64,000 nucleotides of DNA from Cylindrodendrum hubeiense (Eukaryota > Ascomycota > Sordariomycetes > Hypocreales > Nectriaceae), in contig JAANBB010000090.1 in the NCBI GenBank assembly GCA_014621425.1, positions 50,304 through 114,303 of the forward strand. Direction: 5' to 3'. A program made the translations under genes and the position numbers. The notes below the pieces were generated by a model. The model did no database searches. It had not been told where the DNA came from and saw only the letters and a program-made list of their open reading frames with translations. This document shows, piece by piece, positions 1 through 10,610 of the stretch (the first letter of the stretch is position 1; each line of letters starts with the position of its first letter).

Positions 1-1
1 G

Positions 2-166
2 TATGCGGGTCTATGGACAAGGAGGGGTACGGCACGACTCAATCGACAGTACTACTCTAGAGCATCCGGACAGCCTGCCTCCGTGTACTACCCGACATAT
101 CAGCAACAGGCACCCCAGCGGTGGATTGGACAGGTGCCATCTCAGCAGTTTCAACTGCAACAATAA
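2..166 (+). CDS. C-terminal fragment of a Q/Y-rich protein (partial at left edge)
   Basis: An open frame enters from the left edge and stops at TAA 164-166. Its last residues are rich in Gln, Tyr, Pro and Ser (YYPTYQQQAP, then PSQQFQLQQ), which looks like the low-complexity tail of a larger protein rather than random sequence. A second frame is also open here until a TAG at about 172, so the choice rests on composition alone. The fragment would converge on the small minus-strand gene at 337-778. No function can be assigned. It may be chance. Confidence 0.35.
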   Translation, partial: YAGLWTRRGTARLNRQYYSRASGQPASVYYPTYQQQAPQRWIGQVPSQQFQLQQ

Positions 167-336
167 TATTTAGTCCAGTTTATGGGCAATATACACCGGA
201 TGCCTCAGACAGTTAGCTCCCAAAGCCCGCAATCTTCCAAAAAGAGCACCTGCAAACTTCCGAATTCGTAAATCATGACGTGCATACTCGACCAGCCCAG
301 CTCTCTCTTCTTCTCCATCCCCAGCCCTGTCCGGAT

Positions 337-778
337 CTACTTCCCCGAACGTATGCTTGTAAGGGTCTTGAACACTGCTCGGGCATTCGTCATGAACCCG
401 TCGAAATCACGAACCAGGTCAGGATAGTCTTTAATTTTCTCCAGCACTTGAGATTTCAGCTCCTGGAATCTTTCATGTCGCGATGCACGCTCACTGGGGG
501 TGTCAGGCTGAGCCAGACCCCAAAGCTTGTTAAGCTGTTCGTAGCACTCGAAGAACTCATCCGAGTCGCATCCTCGTAGTTTTTGCTGTGGACATCATAT
601 CAGTACAGTGACTGTGGTCTTGTTATTCGCATGCCTTTACCTTAACCGATGCCATGTATCGGAGAACAACGAACATGGAGTCATCTCCGTACCCAGGCAG
701 GCTGAGCATAGCGCTGTGGAAATCTGTAGCGCGTTTCGATCCGTCACTCTCTCCGCTGCCTTTGCTCGAGCTCGCCAT
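337..778 (-). CDS. Small hypothetical protein, 128 aa, two exons
   Basis: The exons are 641-778 and 337-585, separated by a 55-nt intron (586-640; donor GTAAAG, acceptor CACAG). Splicing joins ...MASVK to QKLRGCDSDEFFE with the frame kept. The N-terminus is Ser/Gly/Lys-rich. The rest is predicted helical and charged, with short motifs such as FVVLRYM, FFECYEQLNKLWGLA and LEKIKDYPDLVRDFDGFM. There is no signal peptide or membrane segment, and I do not recognise the family. The start at 778 is the first ATG of the coding-like stretch; the frame upstream of it lacks coding character. It is called real because the splice signals are good and the protein composition is ordinary across the junction. 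Confidence 0.6.
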
Positions 779-1820
779 TATTTTTGACGACCTCTTCTGT
801 GACAAATGGGGGTTTGCGATCAATAAACAAGATCGGGTTGTGATACCTTGAATGAAGCACGAGGTTGTCTTGAGTAAAGTATGACACTCACGCGATGATG
901 AATTGGAGGTCACATGGCAAGATAGTGCTGCGCCATGGTGTCCCCTCTCATAAATTTTTATCAGGCAGAATCTGGAAACTTTTCTTCACTCCCAAACCCC
1001 CATAACTCTTAGTCCAAGGGCCGTTGCAAGGACGCAATATGTGCCGACCAGGCTCATGGCGAAGAACGCACCCAATAGGTTCAGCCCATGGAGACAATTC
1101 ACACTCATCCCCTACCCGTCCACACCTTACTAGGTCTGGCTGTTCACAGCAGAAATATGGGAATGATGTTTGCCGCGTGTAAGCCACCTGTGCCTTTTCA
1201 GCCCAAACTGCAAGGGTACTGGGATGATTATTGGTCCAAACCCGGCAGTTGGATCAGAAACTACTTGGCGACCTCGTTGGTATTCAAAGTATGACAGCTC
1301 GGTATCACTTACAGACATGGCTCAGATCGGTGCCGACTATTTTAAGCCCAAAACTGCCATGTTTCATGACATAATCGTCATCCAATATGCCAATGTGGTC
1401 TGACTTGGTCTCAAACTGACACTCGCGGCCATTTTCAGATCGTTTTAGCATCTACCAGATATTTGGTCAATCGGAGAATAGAGACTGGATTCCGCGAGAA
1501 TACTACCAAGTTCCAAGACAGATAAACACAAGGTGCTAGGCGCTGAGGCCGAGTCCGCATTCAAGCGGAGCGAACCCAAAGAAAGGTATATCGAGGAGTT
1601 GGACACCTCGCCGTTTTTCGTTTCCACTATCAACAGTCACCATGCTCATTTTCAATTTTTTGAGAATTATCCATTTCTTTTTCCCTAGAATATGCGTCGT
1701 CCTTGGTAAACCCATCATAACGCGTGTAACCCTAAACGCCCAATGATCCCAATTCATCTCATTACAAAACCCAACCGGTGTACCATCTCGACTCCCATCT
1801 TGGTTGATGCAGTCTGGCTT
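779..1820. other. Gene-free interval, 1.04 kb
   Basis: This lies between the small hypothetical gene and the 3' end of the APC/C subunit gene. Only short, low-quality frames occur on both strands, with no family resemblance. No tRNA, repeat or promoter motif stands out. Confidence 0.5.
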
Positions 1821-3761
1821 TCACTCGTAGTCGCTCATATCCATCATGCTCTCTCCTTTGGCTTCCTCCTCGTCATCATCCCCCAATACGGTCACCCGTC
1901 GCGATCGTCCAATCCTGCCCGTACCCTTCTCCATCATTATCCCTCGTCCGGCCGCTCTCCTCCCATTAACCTTCACTGATGCCTCCATCCTTCGCTGACT
2001 CAGTTGATGCTCAAACTCAGCCAGATCCTCGGCCTCCGACTCCGCCGCACCGTCAGCCAATGCAGTCTCCTCCAGTGCCTTGTTCAGAAGCTCTGTCGCG
2101 ATGCTGTCCTGAGGGTTGATCGCCAATGCCTCATGGAGTACCGTCACCGCCTCCTCGGGCTTGTTTTGCTCCATCAGGATGAGTCCTTTCGCGCTGAAGA
2201 TGGCCGCGTCCTTGCCGCCCTGTCGCAACACTTCGTCGAATTGCTCCAGCGCGTGGTTGAATCGTCGTAGTCTCCGATAGGCATGGCCCAGGTTCGTACG
2301 GGCTGCCAACCATGCTGATGGCTCACTGTCCATCTCGGCGGCGACCTTAAGCGCGCCGGTGAAGTACTGAATGGCCTCTTTAGGTTTGTCCTGATGGTAT
2401 TTTACGATTCCCATCTCGTTCAGCAGCAATGGGTCGGTCCTGCACAGGCCATATGCCGTCTTGAGAAACTCCTCCGCCAGGGTCATGTTGTTCAACGCAT
2501 GGTTCTGCATTCCCAAGAACACCTGGGGAAGATGGGTCCCCATGAACAGCCTTGCGGCTGTAGAATAAGCTGAAATAGCTTGATCATGCTCGCCCTCAGC
2601 CGCAAAGGTATGCGCGAATCCAATCCACGCCGGCCCAAAGTGGGCATCCATCATGCTCGCTTTGCTGAAATACCGCCTCGCTTCGGCAATTTTATCGATG
2701 GAAAAGTAGTAAGTCCCCACTGCCAGCCATGAGCACGGCTCCTCGGGGTGACTGTCTGCCAAGTCGTGGGCGACCAAGAAGAGCAAATTCTTCATCCTGA
2801 GCTCAAACAAGCAGGCTAGGTGAACGGGATAGACGCTGAAGTTGTACTTGTCCTCCTGGAGGATCGAATTCGTGATGGCTAAGGCATCTCGGTAGCGACA
2901 TTGCGTATAGAGGAGGTCGGCTCGGGCGAGCTGTAGATCGGGGTTCGATGCGAGATGGTAGTGAGTCGACAACGAATCGTAGGCCGTGGCGAATGCAGCC
3001 GGGTTGCGGTACTTCGACAGTCGGGTGGTGTAAAGCATTTTAGTGAAGTCGGCTGCCTCCTGAGAAGACGAAACGTCTCCCGATACATGGATTGAGTCGA
3101 AATCGAGGCTCTCGAGGAACTGCCATTCTTCGTCAGGCGACAGCAATGAGTTCTTCATGAGCTGCTGGAAGGCCTCGAAGCACTGGACGTCAATCCGCAC
3201 AGCGTCCTTGTAACACTCCTTGGCGCGATCAAAGGCATTCTGCTTCGCGTAGCAGATGCCACGCAGAAAGCACATGCCGGCCTCGTAGCGGCGGTTAGCG
3301 GCCTCCTCGTCGGCGGCCTCGTCCCGGCGTCGGCCATGGCGCGGTTGCGTCTTGCGCTTATTGCTGCCGGACCCGTTGGTGATGAGGTGCGTCGGGTTGC
3401 GGTCGCCGAGGACAGCGAGGGCTTCTTCGAATCGCGACTGCTTGATGAGGCAGTGGCCGGCGAGGTAGCGGCACGAGGGGTTGCGGGTGACGAGGTCTTG
3501 GCTGGAGAGGAATGCTTGGGCGCGCGTGTAGTTTCCCGTGGCGAAGTGGACTTGGGCGAGCCAGAATGCGTCGTTATCGTCGTCTGTTGGTTCACCATCG
3601 TGTTAGAGTCCCGTGCCTTGCCTGGCTACGAGGTGGAATGGGGAGTGGGCTTGGTGCAACTGACTGGTCAGGGCGAGCAGCTTGTCGCCGATGAAGATGG
3701 CGGACTCGTACTGGGCCTTGTTGAGGGCGTCCTGCCGCCACTCCCTCAGAAACTTCTCCAT
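1821..3761 (-). CDS. CDC16: Anaphase-promoting complex subunit Cut9/Cdc16 (APC6)
   Basis: This is a TPR scaffold subunit of the APC/C, the nuclear E3 ubiquitin ligase that destroys securin and cyclins. Exon 1 (3665-3761) encodes the start MEKFLREWRQDALNKAQYES, as expected for Cut9 orthologues. An 81-nt intron (3584-3664, donor GTCAGT, branch CTAAC, acceptor CAACAG) leads to exon 2 (1821-3583), which opens with the Cut9-like FWLAQVHFATGNYTRAQ. The spliced length is 619 aa, matching the family. The family core is present (AVGTYYFSIDKIAEARRYFSKAS, then GPAWIGFAHTFAAEGEHDQA, then TAARLF). The acidic C-terminus (GDDDEEEAKGESMMDMSDYE) is less conserved. An in-frame ATG at 3848 is possible but the extra N-terminus looks non-coding. 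The gene is divergent from HIS3 across 462 bp. Confidence 0.93.
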
Positions 3762-4223
3762 GATTGTTGAGTTCCTCTCCGGGGCGTCGGCCAGCCAGAG
3801 CAATCGAGGAAGAGGAGAGGTTGCGTGGTCGAGTGCTGTGCTAGACAAGAGCTGGGATGGTGTCGCGAGTGGGTATGTACGTTGGAAACCAGCCGCCGAA
3901 AGTCAATAAACTACGGCCCAAAGTTGTTGTCCCGAGCGCGACGTGCTAAAGGTCGATGGGGGGTCGCAGGGGGGGTATGAAGTCACAGCGGGTGTACAAC
4001 GGTAAATAGCGGAGTAGCTTCATCCATCAGCGCAATCGCCCCTCCAGATACAGCGGAAAGTCCTGGAAGAAAAAAAGTTAGTGGGAGTCAGGCCCCTAGC
4101 GTATCAGAAGCCGTCAATTTGGCACAGCCGATCTAGGAGCAGCCATTAGTACAGACAAACTACGACCAAACTACGACTCTTCTCACCCGTTTCCTCTCTC
4201 TCAACCCGCCTCAATCTCTCACA
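3762..4223. promoter_or_regulatory. Divergent promoter region between CDC16 and HIS3
   Basis: These 462 bp separate the two start codons. The HIS3-proximal part holds a Gcn4/CPC1-type GAGTCA (4085-4090) and a pyrimidine-rich leader just before the HIS3 ATG (about 4180-4222). No clear TATA box was seen for CDC16. Confidence 0.55.
4085..4090. promoter_or_regulatory. Gcn4/CPC1-type site upstream of HIS3
   Basis: GAGTCA (TGACTC on the other strand) lies 134 nt before the HIS3 start codon. It matches the core of the cross-pathway control element bound by CPC1/CpcA/Gcn4. A 6-bp site occurs often by chance, but HIS3 is a classical target and the distance is typical. Confidence 0.5.
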
Positions 4224-4964
4224 ATGGCCACTTCTCACCCTCCCCGCTGGTCGGCCCTCGCCCGCGATACCAATGAAACCAAGATCCAGCTCGCCCTCAA
4301 CCTTGACGGTGGCGGCTTTCCCCCGGATACCGATGCCCGCCTCCTAGACGGCCCCGACAGCCACGCCTCCCAGGCCAGCAAGTCGCAGAAGATTGCCATC
4401 GACACGGGAATTGGCTTCCTCGACCACATGCTTCATGCCCTTGCTAAGCACGCCAACTGGAGTCTGGCTATAAAGTGCCAGGGCGACCTTCACAGTTAGT
4501 CTTAACCCCGCCACTGACAGAAACAAGCATCGCTGACTCCAACTCCAACAGTCGACGACCACCACACCGCTGAAGATGTATGCATTGCTCTCGGCTATGC
4601 CTTCGCCAAGGCCCTCGGTACCCCCACCGGTCTCGCCCGCTACGGTTTTGCCTATACCCCCCTCGACGAGGCCCTCTCCCGCGCTGTCATCGACCTCTCC
4701 AACCGCCCCTACTGCGTCGTTGACCTGGGTCTCAAGCGTGAGTTCCTCGGCAAGCTGAGCTGCGAGATGATTCCCCACTGCTTCCAGAGCTTCGCCCAGG
4801 GCGCTCGTGTTACCCTCCACGTCCACTGTCTTCACGGTGATAACGACCACCACCGCGCCGAGAGTGCCTTCAAGGCGCTAGCCGTCGCTGTCAAGATGGC
4901 CTGCTCGCGGGTGGCCGGCAAGGAGGGTGAGGTGCCCAGCACCAAGGGCACTTTGACTGCCTAA
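4224..4964 (+). CDS. HIS3: Imidazoleglycerol-phosphate dehydratase
   Basis: This enzyme dehydrates imidazole-glycerol phosphate to imidazole-acetol phosphate in histidine biosynthesis, in the cytosol. Exon 1 is 4224-4494, then a 57-nt intron (4495-4551, donor GTTAGT, acceptor CAACAG), then exon 2 4552-4964. The spliced protein is 227 aa, the usual length. The paired metal-binding His/Asp/Glu motifs of the family are visible: [25 protein letters not shown] (formed across the splice junction), and [29 protein letters not shown] is also typical. No transit peptide is present. The gene is divergent from CDC16 and convergent with the ArgJ gene, with 257 bp between stop codons. A TGACTC element upstream suggests general amino-acid control. 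Confidence 0.97.
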
Positions 4965-5221
4965 GTGAGGGCATTGGCGATACGCTTTGGAGTTTAGGGT
5001 TGGGTCAAGTTTTGTATAGATGTTGGTTGGATGTTGGGTTAAATATTAGACACAGGGCCGTGTTTTAGGGGGGTCCAACTCACGATGAACCACGTCAACA
5101 ATATAAATGTTACTTCTGTGAGCAAAAAGTTTGGAGACAATGAAAATGAGACAAATGAACAGTTAATCACCGAGTCTAATCATTATTCAATAATCATGCA
5201 TGCTATTTTTCAAAACACCCT

Positions 5222-6642
5222 CTAGGTTCGGTAGTCTCCGTTGATGGTGACATAGTCGTGGCTGAAGTCACAGGTCCAGTGAGTCGCCTCCTTTTCACCA
5301 GTGCCCAATCGCACCAGAATCTCCAAGTCCTCCATTTGCAGGATCTCGCTCGCACGCTCCTCGTTCACCTGCTCCGGCTCGCCATTAACCAGGAGCTTCA
5401 GCTCAGCTGAGCCGTCAGCAGGGATAAAGGAGACGCTGGTTTGCTCGGGGGAAATCTCCGGGACATCGTTGATGGCCTGGCCAGGGGGAGAGATCAGGGC
5501 ATAGCCAGCAGCACACAGAATACGGCCCCAGTTGGCGTCCTTGCCGTACAGAGCAGTCTTGACGAGGGGTGAGACGGCAATGGTTCGGGCGACCTGGCGG
5601 GCAGATTCCTCACTGGCGCTGTCGACGACACGGATAGTCACAAACTTGGTGGCGCCCTCGCCATCACGGACAACGTACTTGGCCAGGTCAGCTGAGAACT
5701 CAGTGAGGAGGTTCTGGAAGGCCTCGAAGTCGGCGGACTTCTCAGATGTGACCTCCTTGCCACCAGCAGCACCGTTGGCGAGGAGAGCAACAGTGTCGTT
5801 GGTGGAGGTGTCGCCATCAATGGTGATGGAGTTGAATGAGCGATCAACGGCGTGTCGAAGGACCTGGGGCATGACACCAGGAGCAATAGGGGCATCCGTG
5901 GCCAGGATGGTGAGCAAGGTGGCCATGTTGGGCGCAATCATGCCCGCGCCCTTGGTCATACCAGCGATGCGGTACTCAACGCCGGGCGATGAGGGCAGCT
6001 CAAAGGACCTGGACATGAGCTTGGGGAAAGTGTCGGTGGTGCAGATAGCCTTGGCGCAGTTGAGCCAGTGCTTGTGCGAGTCGCCAGCCTGATGCCAGGC
6101 CACGGGAATGTGGTCGACAATCTTCTGGATTGGCAGCCTGTAACAGCGTCAGTTAGAGCCATTGGATGATCAACATGTCTCAATTGGGCAACGAACCTCT
6201 GACCAATGACACCGGTGCTCATGACGATAGTCGAGTCCGGGGCGCCGACCCTCTGGTCGGTGGTGTGGGCCATGTTGGTGGCATCCTCAAGACCTCCGGT
6301 GCCGGTGACAGCGTTTGCATTGCCCGAGTTGATGATGACGCTTCGCAGGCCGGCATTGGCCTTTTGCTGGAGGAGCTTGCGGCTGAAGGTGACGGGGGCT
6401 GCCTGGAACTTGTTCTTGGTGAAGACACCGGCGGCGGCGCAGGGGCGGTCGGATGAGACCAGGGCCAGGTCGGGCTTGCTGGTGTTGCCCGGCTTGACGC
6501 CGACGAAGATTCCTGAGGCGACGAAGCCCTGGGGATACTTGCCCGACGTGGGCACGTACTTGACCTTCTTGGCGGGGATGGCGACGCCGCCGAGGGTCGT
6601 GGCCGACGAGTAGGCTCGCGAAAACTTCAAGGCTGAAATCAT
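5222..6642 (-). CDS. ARG7: Mitochondrial arginine biosynthesis bifunctional protein ArgJ (ornithine acetyltransferase)
   Basis: ArgJ moves the acetyl group from N-acetylornithine to glutamate in the mitochondrial matrix and often also makes N-acetylglutamate from acetyl-CoA. Exon 1 is 6197-6642, then a 59-nt intron (6138-6196, donor GTTCGT, acceptor TTACAG), then exon 2 5222-6137, giving 453 aa. The N-terminus ([16 protein letters not shown]) looks like a mitochondrial presequence. The autoprocessing motif [14 protein letters not shown] is intact: cleavage is expected between Ala221 and Thr222, making Thr222 the nucleophile of the beta chain. [16 protein letters not shown] and [10 protein letters not shown] are further family signatures. 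The last residues NGDYRT are the usual C-terminus. An upstream in-frame ATG at 6681 would lengthen the presequence. Gcn4-type sites lie upstream, as expected for this pathway. Confidence 0.96.
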
Positions 6643-6801
6643 TCTGAAGGTATTTTTTGGCGTCGCAGACGCAGCTCCCAAGGGCGAAGTTTTTCGGTCT
6701 CAGCCAGTTCAACGTGGGTGAGTGAGTATCTCAGTGACGGCGCAGTGAGCGATAGCGGTGTCGCTCACTGCCGGGGGCGGCATTTGCTGGGGTGTGGCTG
6801 G

Positions 6802-6808
6802 TGACTCA
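6802..6808. promoter_or_regulatory. Perfect Gcn4/CPC1 site upstream of ARG7
   Basis: TGACTCA, the exact AP-1/Gcn4 half-site pair, lies 160 nt upstream of the ARG7 start. This fits cross-pathway control of an arginine gene. Two weaker copies lie farther upstream (GAGTCA at 6871-6876 and TGAGTC at 6935-6940). Confidence 0.65.
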
Positions 6809-6870
6809 ACTCAACGCACCTCAGCAAAAGGAAGCTACATGCAATTGCCGCAGACATTTTCGCGGAGATG

Positions 6871-6876
6871 GAGTCA
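6871..6876. promoter_or_regulatory. Second Gcn4/CPC1-type site upstream of ARG7
   Basis: GAGTCA (TGACTC in the ARG7 direction) lies 229 nt upstream of the ARG7 start and about 65 nt beyond the perfect site. Its clustering with that site makes it more credible than an isolated match. Confidence 0.4.
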
Positions 6877-7296
6877 TACAGATTACCCAGGTACCTGCCT
6901 AGGATCAAGGTTCCGTTGGAAATTGTTGCGGTACTGAGTCGCCTAAGGTTGCAATCAAGGTATCTCCAATTCCGTCCCAACTTCAAATCATGCTGTGCGA
7001 TGCATCTAATTCACTGCCGACTTGCATGCTTTCACATGTTCGTGTGCCTCACAAGGGTGGAACCCCGCCACATCTCCAGTGAGTGTGCGAACCTACGACC
7101 AGGGTTCAGTGAATTGCTGTGAACGCGGCAGCAATTTGCAGCCACAACTACCTGGGGGGCTCCTGCCTGCTGGGCCTGCTGGTGCCTGGGGACGGCTGAC
7201 CCTGACTGCCTGAACAGCCCAATCAACTGACACCATCCGGGTGTTGCTGCCTTAGTCATCGACAGTCTGGCCCGTGCTCGAGTGATCCGCCAAAGC

Positions 7297-7303
7297 TATA
7301 AAA
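7297..7303 (+). promoter_or_regulatory. TATA box with downstream pyrimidine tract
   Basis: TATAAAA is followed within 10-60 nt by an unbroken C/T-rich stretch (about 7306-7357) typical of fungal transcription starts. No ATG follows until about 7583, where an 11-codon frame ends quickly. It may start the GCD2 transcript with a 1.1-kb leader, or an independent short transcript. Confidence 0.55.
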
Positions 7304-8446
7304 GCTCGCTCTTCCTCCCGCCTTTCAGTCTTCTTTTTTTCCTTTCTTCCTTATCCAAGTGCAAGGGCGTTTTCCTTCTCCGTGAAGCGATAAGCTGAGA
7401 GAGGAATTTTGCTAGTTGAAAACTATACACTGACCGCTCTTCATCGGGTTCGCCTGGTGAGGGAATTTTTGTAATCCTCATTCCTTTGGAATCACCTTTC
7501 TTTCATTGCGGTTGGTCCCTGGTGGACCGACGTGAAGAAGGAGTCGACGATTTATTTTGAAGCATTCACAGCTGGTATTGAGGTCATGCCAAGGTCACTA
7601 TCTTCCCTCGCCTCCTGTTGATATGCCCTGTACGCCACAGCAAGGGAGGTCACGAAGCTTCAATGAGGGCGATCTCCTTGATACGCATCTTCTACTGGGC
7701 CTCCAGACCTCGATTCCCGCATCACGAAGCGCATCAAGTGGTGGAGATGGACCCCAGCCCAACTCTAAAGTCGTGGTCTCGTCGATGCAGATTATCTCCA
7801 TCGAGAATCAAGGATCACCCGCACTGTTCAAGCGTATGGGAATTACCTGTGTACACTCCGTACTGTCGACAGCTCGCAAAACATAAGCCGCCTGTTGTCC
7901 TCGAGGTCGTGGTGTAGTGAGTTGTTCTGGGCACCACGACTCTGACGAGTTCCACCGCCAGCTCAAGATCCTTACAAATTTAAGACAATCCATCACTCCG
8001 GAATCCCCATACATATCCCTTCCCAGCTGTCAGAGGACGTGTAGTTCGACTGCCTCTCCGTTGAAGCTGAGGCTCTGCTGCCCTCTCTGAGTCAATCCCG
8101 TATGTTCCTCCGTACCAGCCTAGAATTAGCCCACCTCTCATTAGCGCGGGGCACTTCCCCATACCAATGATCCCGGCGTGCGTGCGTGCGTCCAAATCAT
8201 TATTTTCCAGTGACTCAAAGGCTCCAAGCGCAGCAACTCCTCCCGCAATCCCACCACCACGGCCTGTCCTCGACGCCTGGACTCATCTCCACAAGCAATT
8301 ATCCATAGAAATCGCCTAAAACGCCGGGATTCAAGCGTGTTCGACACAGCAGCTCCCTAACGATCCCCGCGCGCAATCACTACCACCTCCCGCCGTGTGC
8401 CCCGCCTCAACACCACCACTTCCACAGCCCTCGCCCACCAACCCCG

Positions 8447-9834
8447 ATGGCCACCGAAACAGGCGGCCCAGCCCCCGCGGGCCCGGCTACGGAGAATACT
8501 GAAAAGAAGGAGCAGAGCAAGGGCCAGGCCAAAGGGCAAGCCAAGGACCAGCAGCCCGCCGCTGGCACCTCAACCGGCGAGAAGAAGCTCTCGGGCGCCG
8601 AACTGAAGAAGAAGGCCAAGGAGGAAAAGGCCGCCCGGAGAGCACAAGCCAAGGCCGTACTAACGGCGCATGCCCCCGCGCCTCAGCAGTCCTCAGGCGG
8701 CGATGGCAAGGGCGGCAAGGGGAAGCCGAAGCAGGACGGTGCGAAGCTGGCCCTGCGACCAGCCTCAACGCCGGCCGTCCCCAAGGAGAACAAGCCCTCG
8801 ATACCAGCCTGCTTCAGCCATCTTTCCATAGCCAAGCGGATAGATATGACACACGCCGACAAGGACGTCAACCCTGCCGTGCTGGTTCTCGGCGAGCACA
8901 TGAGCGCCTTTGCCATCAGTGACAGCATCACCCGGCTGGAGGCGACGCTCTTGGCCTTTAAGAAGGTGAGGCTACAACATCTAGAGAGCGAGGTATCATA
9001 TCTAACTCGGAGTCACAGGTCATCGAGTCTTACAACACCCCCCTGAACACCACCTTCTCTCGTCACTTCACATCACATGTCCTCAACCCCCAGATCGAGT
9101 ATCTCACAGCATGCCGCCCCATGTGCTTCTCTATGGGTAACGCCATCCGATGGCTCAAGCTCCAGATCAGCAAGGTCGACATTGACGTGCCCGACTTTGA
9201 TGCCAAGAAGCTTCTGTCCGAGGCCATCGACAGCTTCATCCACGAGCGCATCACCCTCGCCGACTTTGTCATCGTCCAGACCGCCGCTGAAATGATTGTC
9301 GACGACGACGTCATCCTCACTTACGCCCACCACCACCTTGTCGAGCGCACCCTCCTCCAGGCCCACAAGGAGGGCAAGCACTTCCGCGTCATTCTGGTAG
9401 ACGACCCCTACGAGCGTGTTGGTATCGACCTCGCCAAGAAGCTCTCCACCGCCGGCATCAAGATTGCCTACTCATCTGACCTCGGCGCCCTGCGGACGCA
9501 CCTTAATGAGGCTACCCAGGTGATCCTCGCCGCCGAGGCCATCTTCAGCAACGGTGCCATGTACGCCCGCGCAGGATCGTGTGACATCGCCACTGCGGCA
9601 ACCGATCTCGGCGTGCGGGTTATCGCTCTGTGCGAGACCATCAACTTCACCGAGCGTGTGTCTATTGACTCTCTTACCTACAACGAGATCGATCCCGAGC
9701 GGTGCACCAACGATGGGTTCCGACTGCTCTTCGACACCACCCGAGACAAGGACCTCTCGGTTGTGGTGACGGAGCTGGGCAACTCCTCTGCTACCTCGGT
9801 GCCGGCCATTCTCAGGAAGCTGGAGGAGCTGTAA
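8447..9834 (+). CDS. GCD2: Translation initiation factor eIF2B subunit delta
   Basis: This is a regulatory subunit of eIF2B, the guanine-nucleotide exchange factor for eIF2, in the cytosol. Its inhibition by phosphorylated eIF2 drives general amino-acid control. Exon 1 is 8447-8965, then a 53-nt intron (8966-9018, donor GTGAGG, acceptor CACAG), then exon 2 9019-9834; the product is 444 aa. Residues 1-115 are low-complexity Lys/Ala/Gly/Gln-rich, as in other delta subunits. From about 125 the alpha/beta/delta IF-2B fold begins: HPAVLVLGEHM-like and CRPMCFSMGNAIRWLK, then TYAHHHLVERTLLQAHK, then FRVILVDDPYERVG, then AIFSNGAMYARAGSCDIA near the C-terminus. The first part of that list shows as NPAVLVLGEHM in this protein. 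The gene is convergent with the small complex I-type gene downstream. Confidence 0.95.
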
Positions 9835-10237
9835 GCTGTGTTTGTTAAATGAGCCAAGTTAGACAAGGTGTAGACGACCTGGGCATTCCCTGGGCGGATT
9901 AGTCCCGTACAAAAAGAAATATTGATGAATCCGAGCCATATCATTACGAGGGCATGATTTTTGGGATTGTCGTAATTCTGCTCCTGTTGTTCCGGTGCAT
10001 CTTTGCGGCGTCGGGTCGAAACGTTCCGGGTCTTCTCGGACAGTCATTACCATCACCAGACAATCACGCCCTCATGCCATCTTAACAGAAGAAAGTTCCA
10101 ATTCCAGACGTCCCATGTCGACGGGTCTATTCCCATACAGGATATGTACAATATCTCCTCTCCTCCGCCGTATCTCCCTCCAACATCGTCGGTCGGCCCA
10201 TTTCCATTTCGATTCGTCTTTGCCGATTGGTTCCTTT
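9835..10237. other. Convergent 3' interval, 403 bp
   Basis: The interval between the stop codons of GCD2 and the small mitochondrial gene should hold both 3' ends. No further gene or repeat was seen. Confidence 0.5.
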
Positions 10238-10610
10238 TCACTCGGCAGCCGCGGCCTCAGCATCCCGCTGGGCCTTGCGTGCCCGCTTCTCGATCAGGTA
10301 CGACTTGCGCTGGGTCAGGGTCGCGGTCTGTCGGTCGTCGACGCCCTGCAGCCAGTAGCCAAAGCTGGCGCCGCCGGCAGCGTACGCAGGGTACGCCCAC
10401 AGGGAGGACTTGTTGAAGAAGGGCCGCATCTCAATGCCGACCTGCCAGAAGCGCACGCCCAGGCCTAAATGGACCACACAGGTTAGCAATCAGGGGAGCC
10501 TGGGTCGATCCGGTGGGTTTTGGTGGGATCGGGAACGCTGGCTCATAGTGGCTCATATTGGCGCAGGTTCACGTACCGAAGAGGCTCCAGAAGGCGAGGC
10601 GGTGCACCAT
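10238..10610 (-). CDS. Small inner-membrane protein, probable complex I accessory subunit (14-kDa/NUXM-like)
   Basis: Exon 1 is only 34 nt (10577-10610), followed by a 112-nt intron (10465-10576, donor GTACGT, acceptor TTTAG) and exon 2 (10238-10464), giving 86 aa. Splicing restores MVHRLAFWSLFGLGVRFWQ with the frame kept. The protein has a short hydrophobic N-terminal stretch, GIEMRPFFNKSSLWAYPAYA, a second hydrophobic segment ending SFGYWLQGVDDRQ, and a basic amphipathic tail. This pattern matches a fungal family annotated as NADH-ubiquinone oxidoreductase 14-kDa subunit, recalled from memory and not searched. The expected site is the mitochondrial inner membrane. It could be another small mitochondrial membrane protein. 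Confidence 0.65.

Larger units (their letters stand above)
6643..8446. other. Divergent interval between ARG7 and GCD2, 1.8 kb
   Basis: The ARG7-proximal third holds three TGACTC-like sites. At 7297-7303 there is a plus-strand TATAAAA followed by a pyrimidine-rich tract, about 1.15 kb before the GCD2 start. Several short overlapping plus-strand frames follow, for example ATG 7623 to a TAA near 7884 (87 codons). None resembles a known protein. The stretch is best read as a long leader or a short non-coding transcript. Confidence 0.5.
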
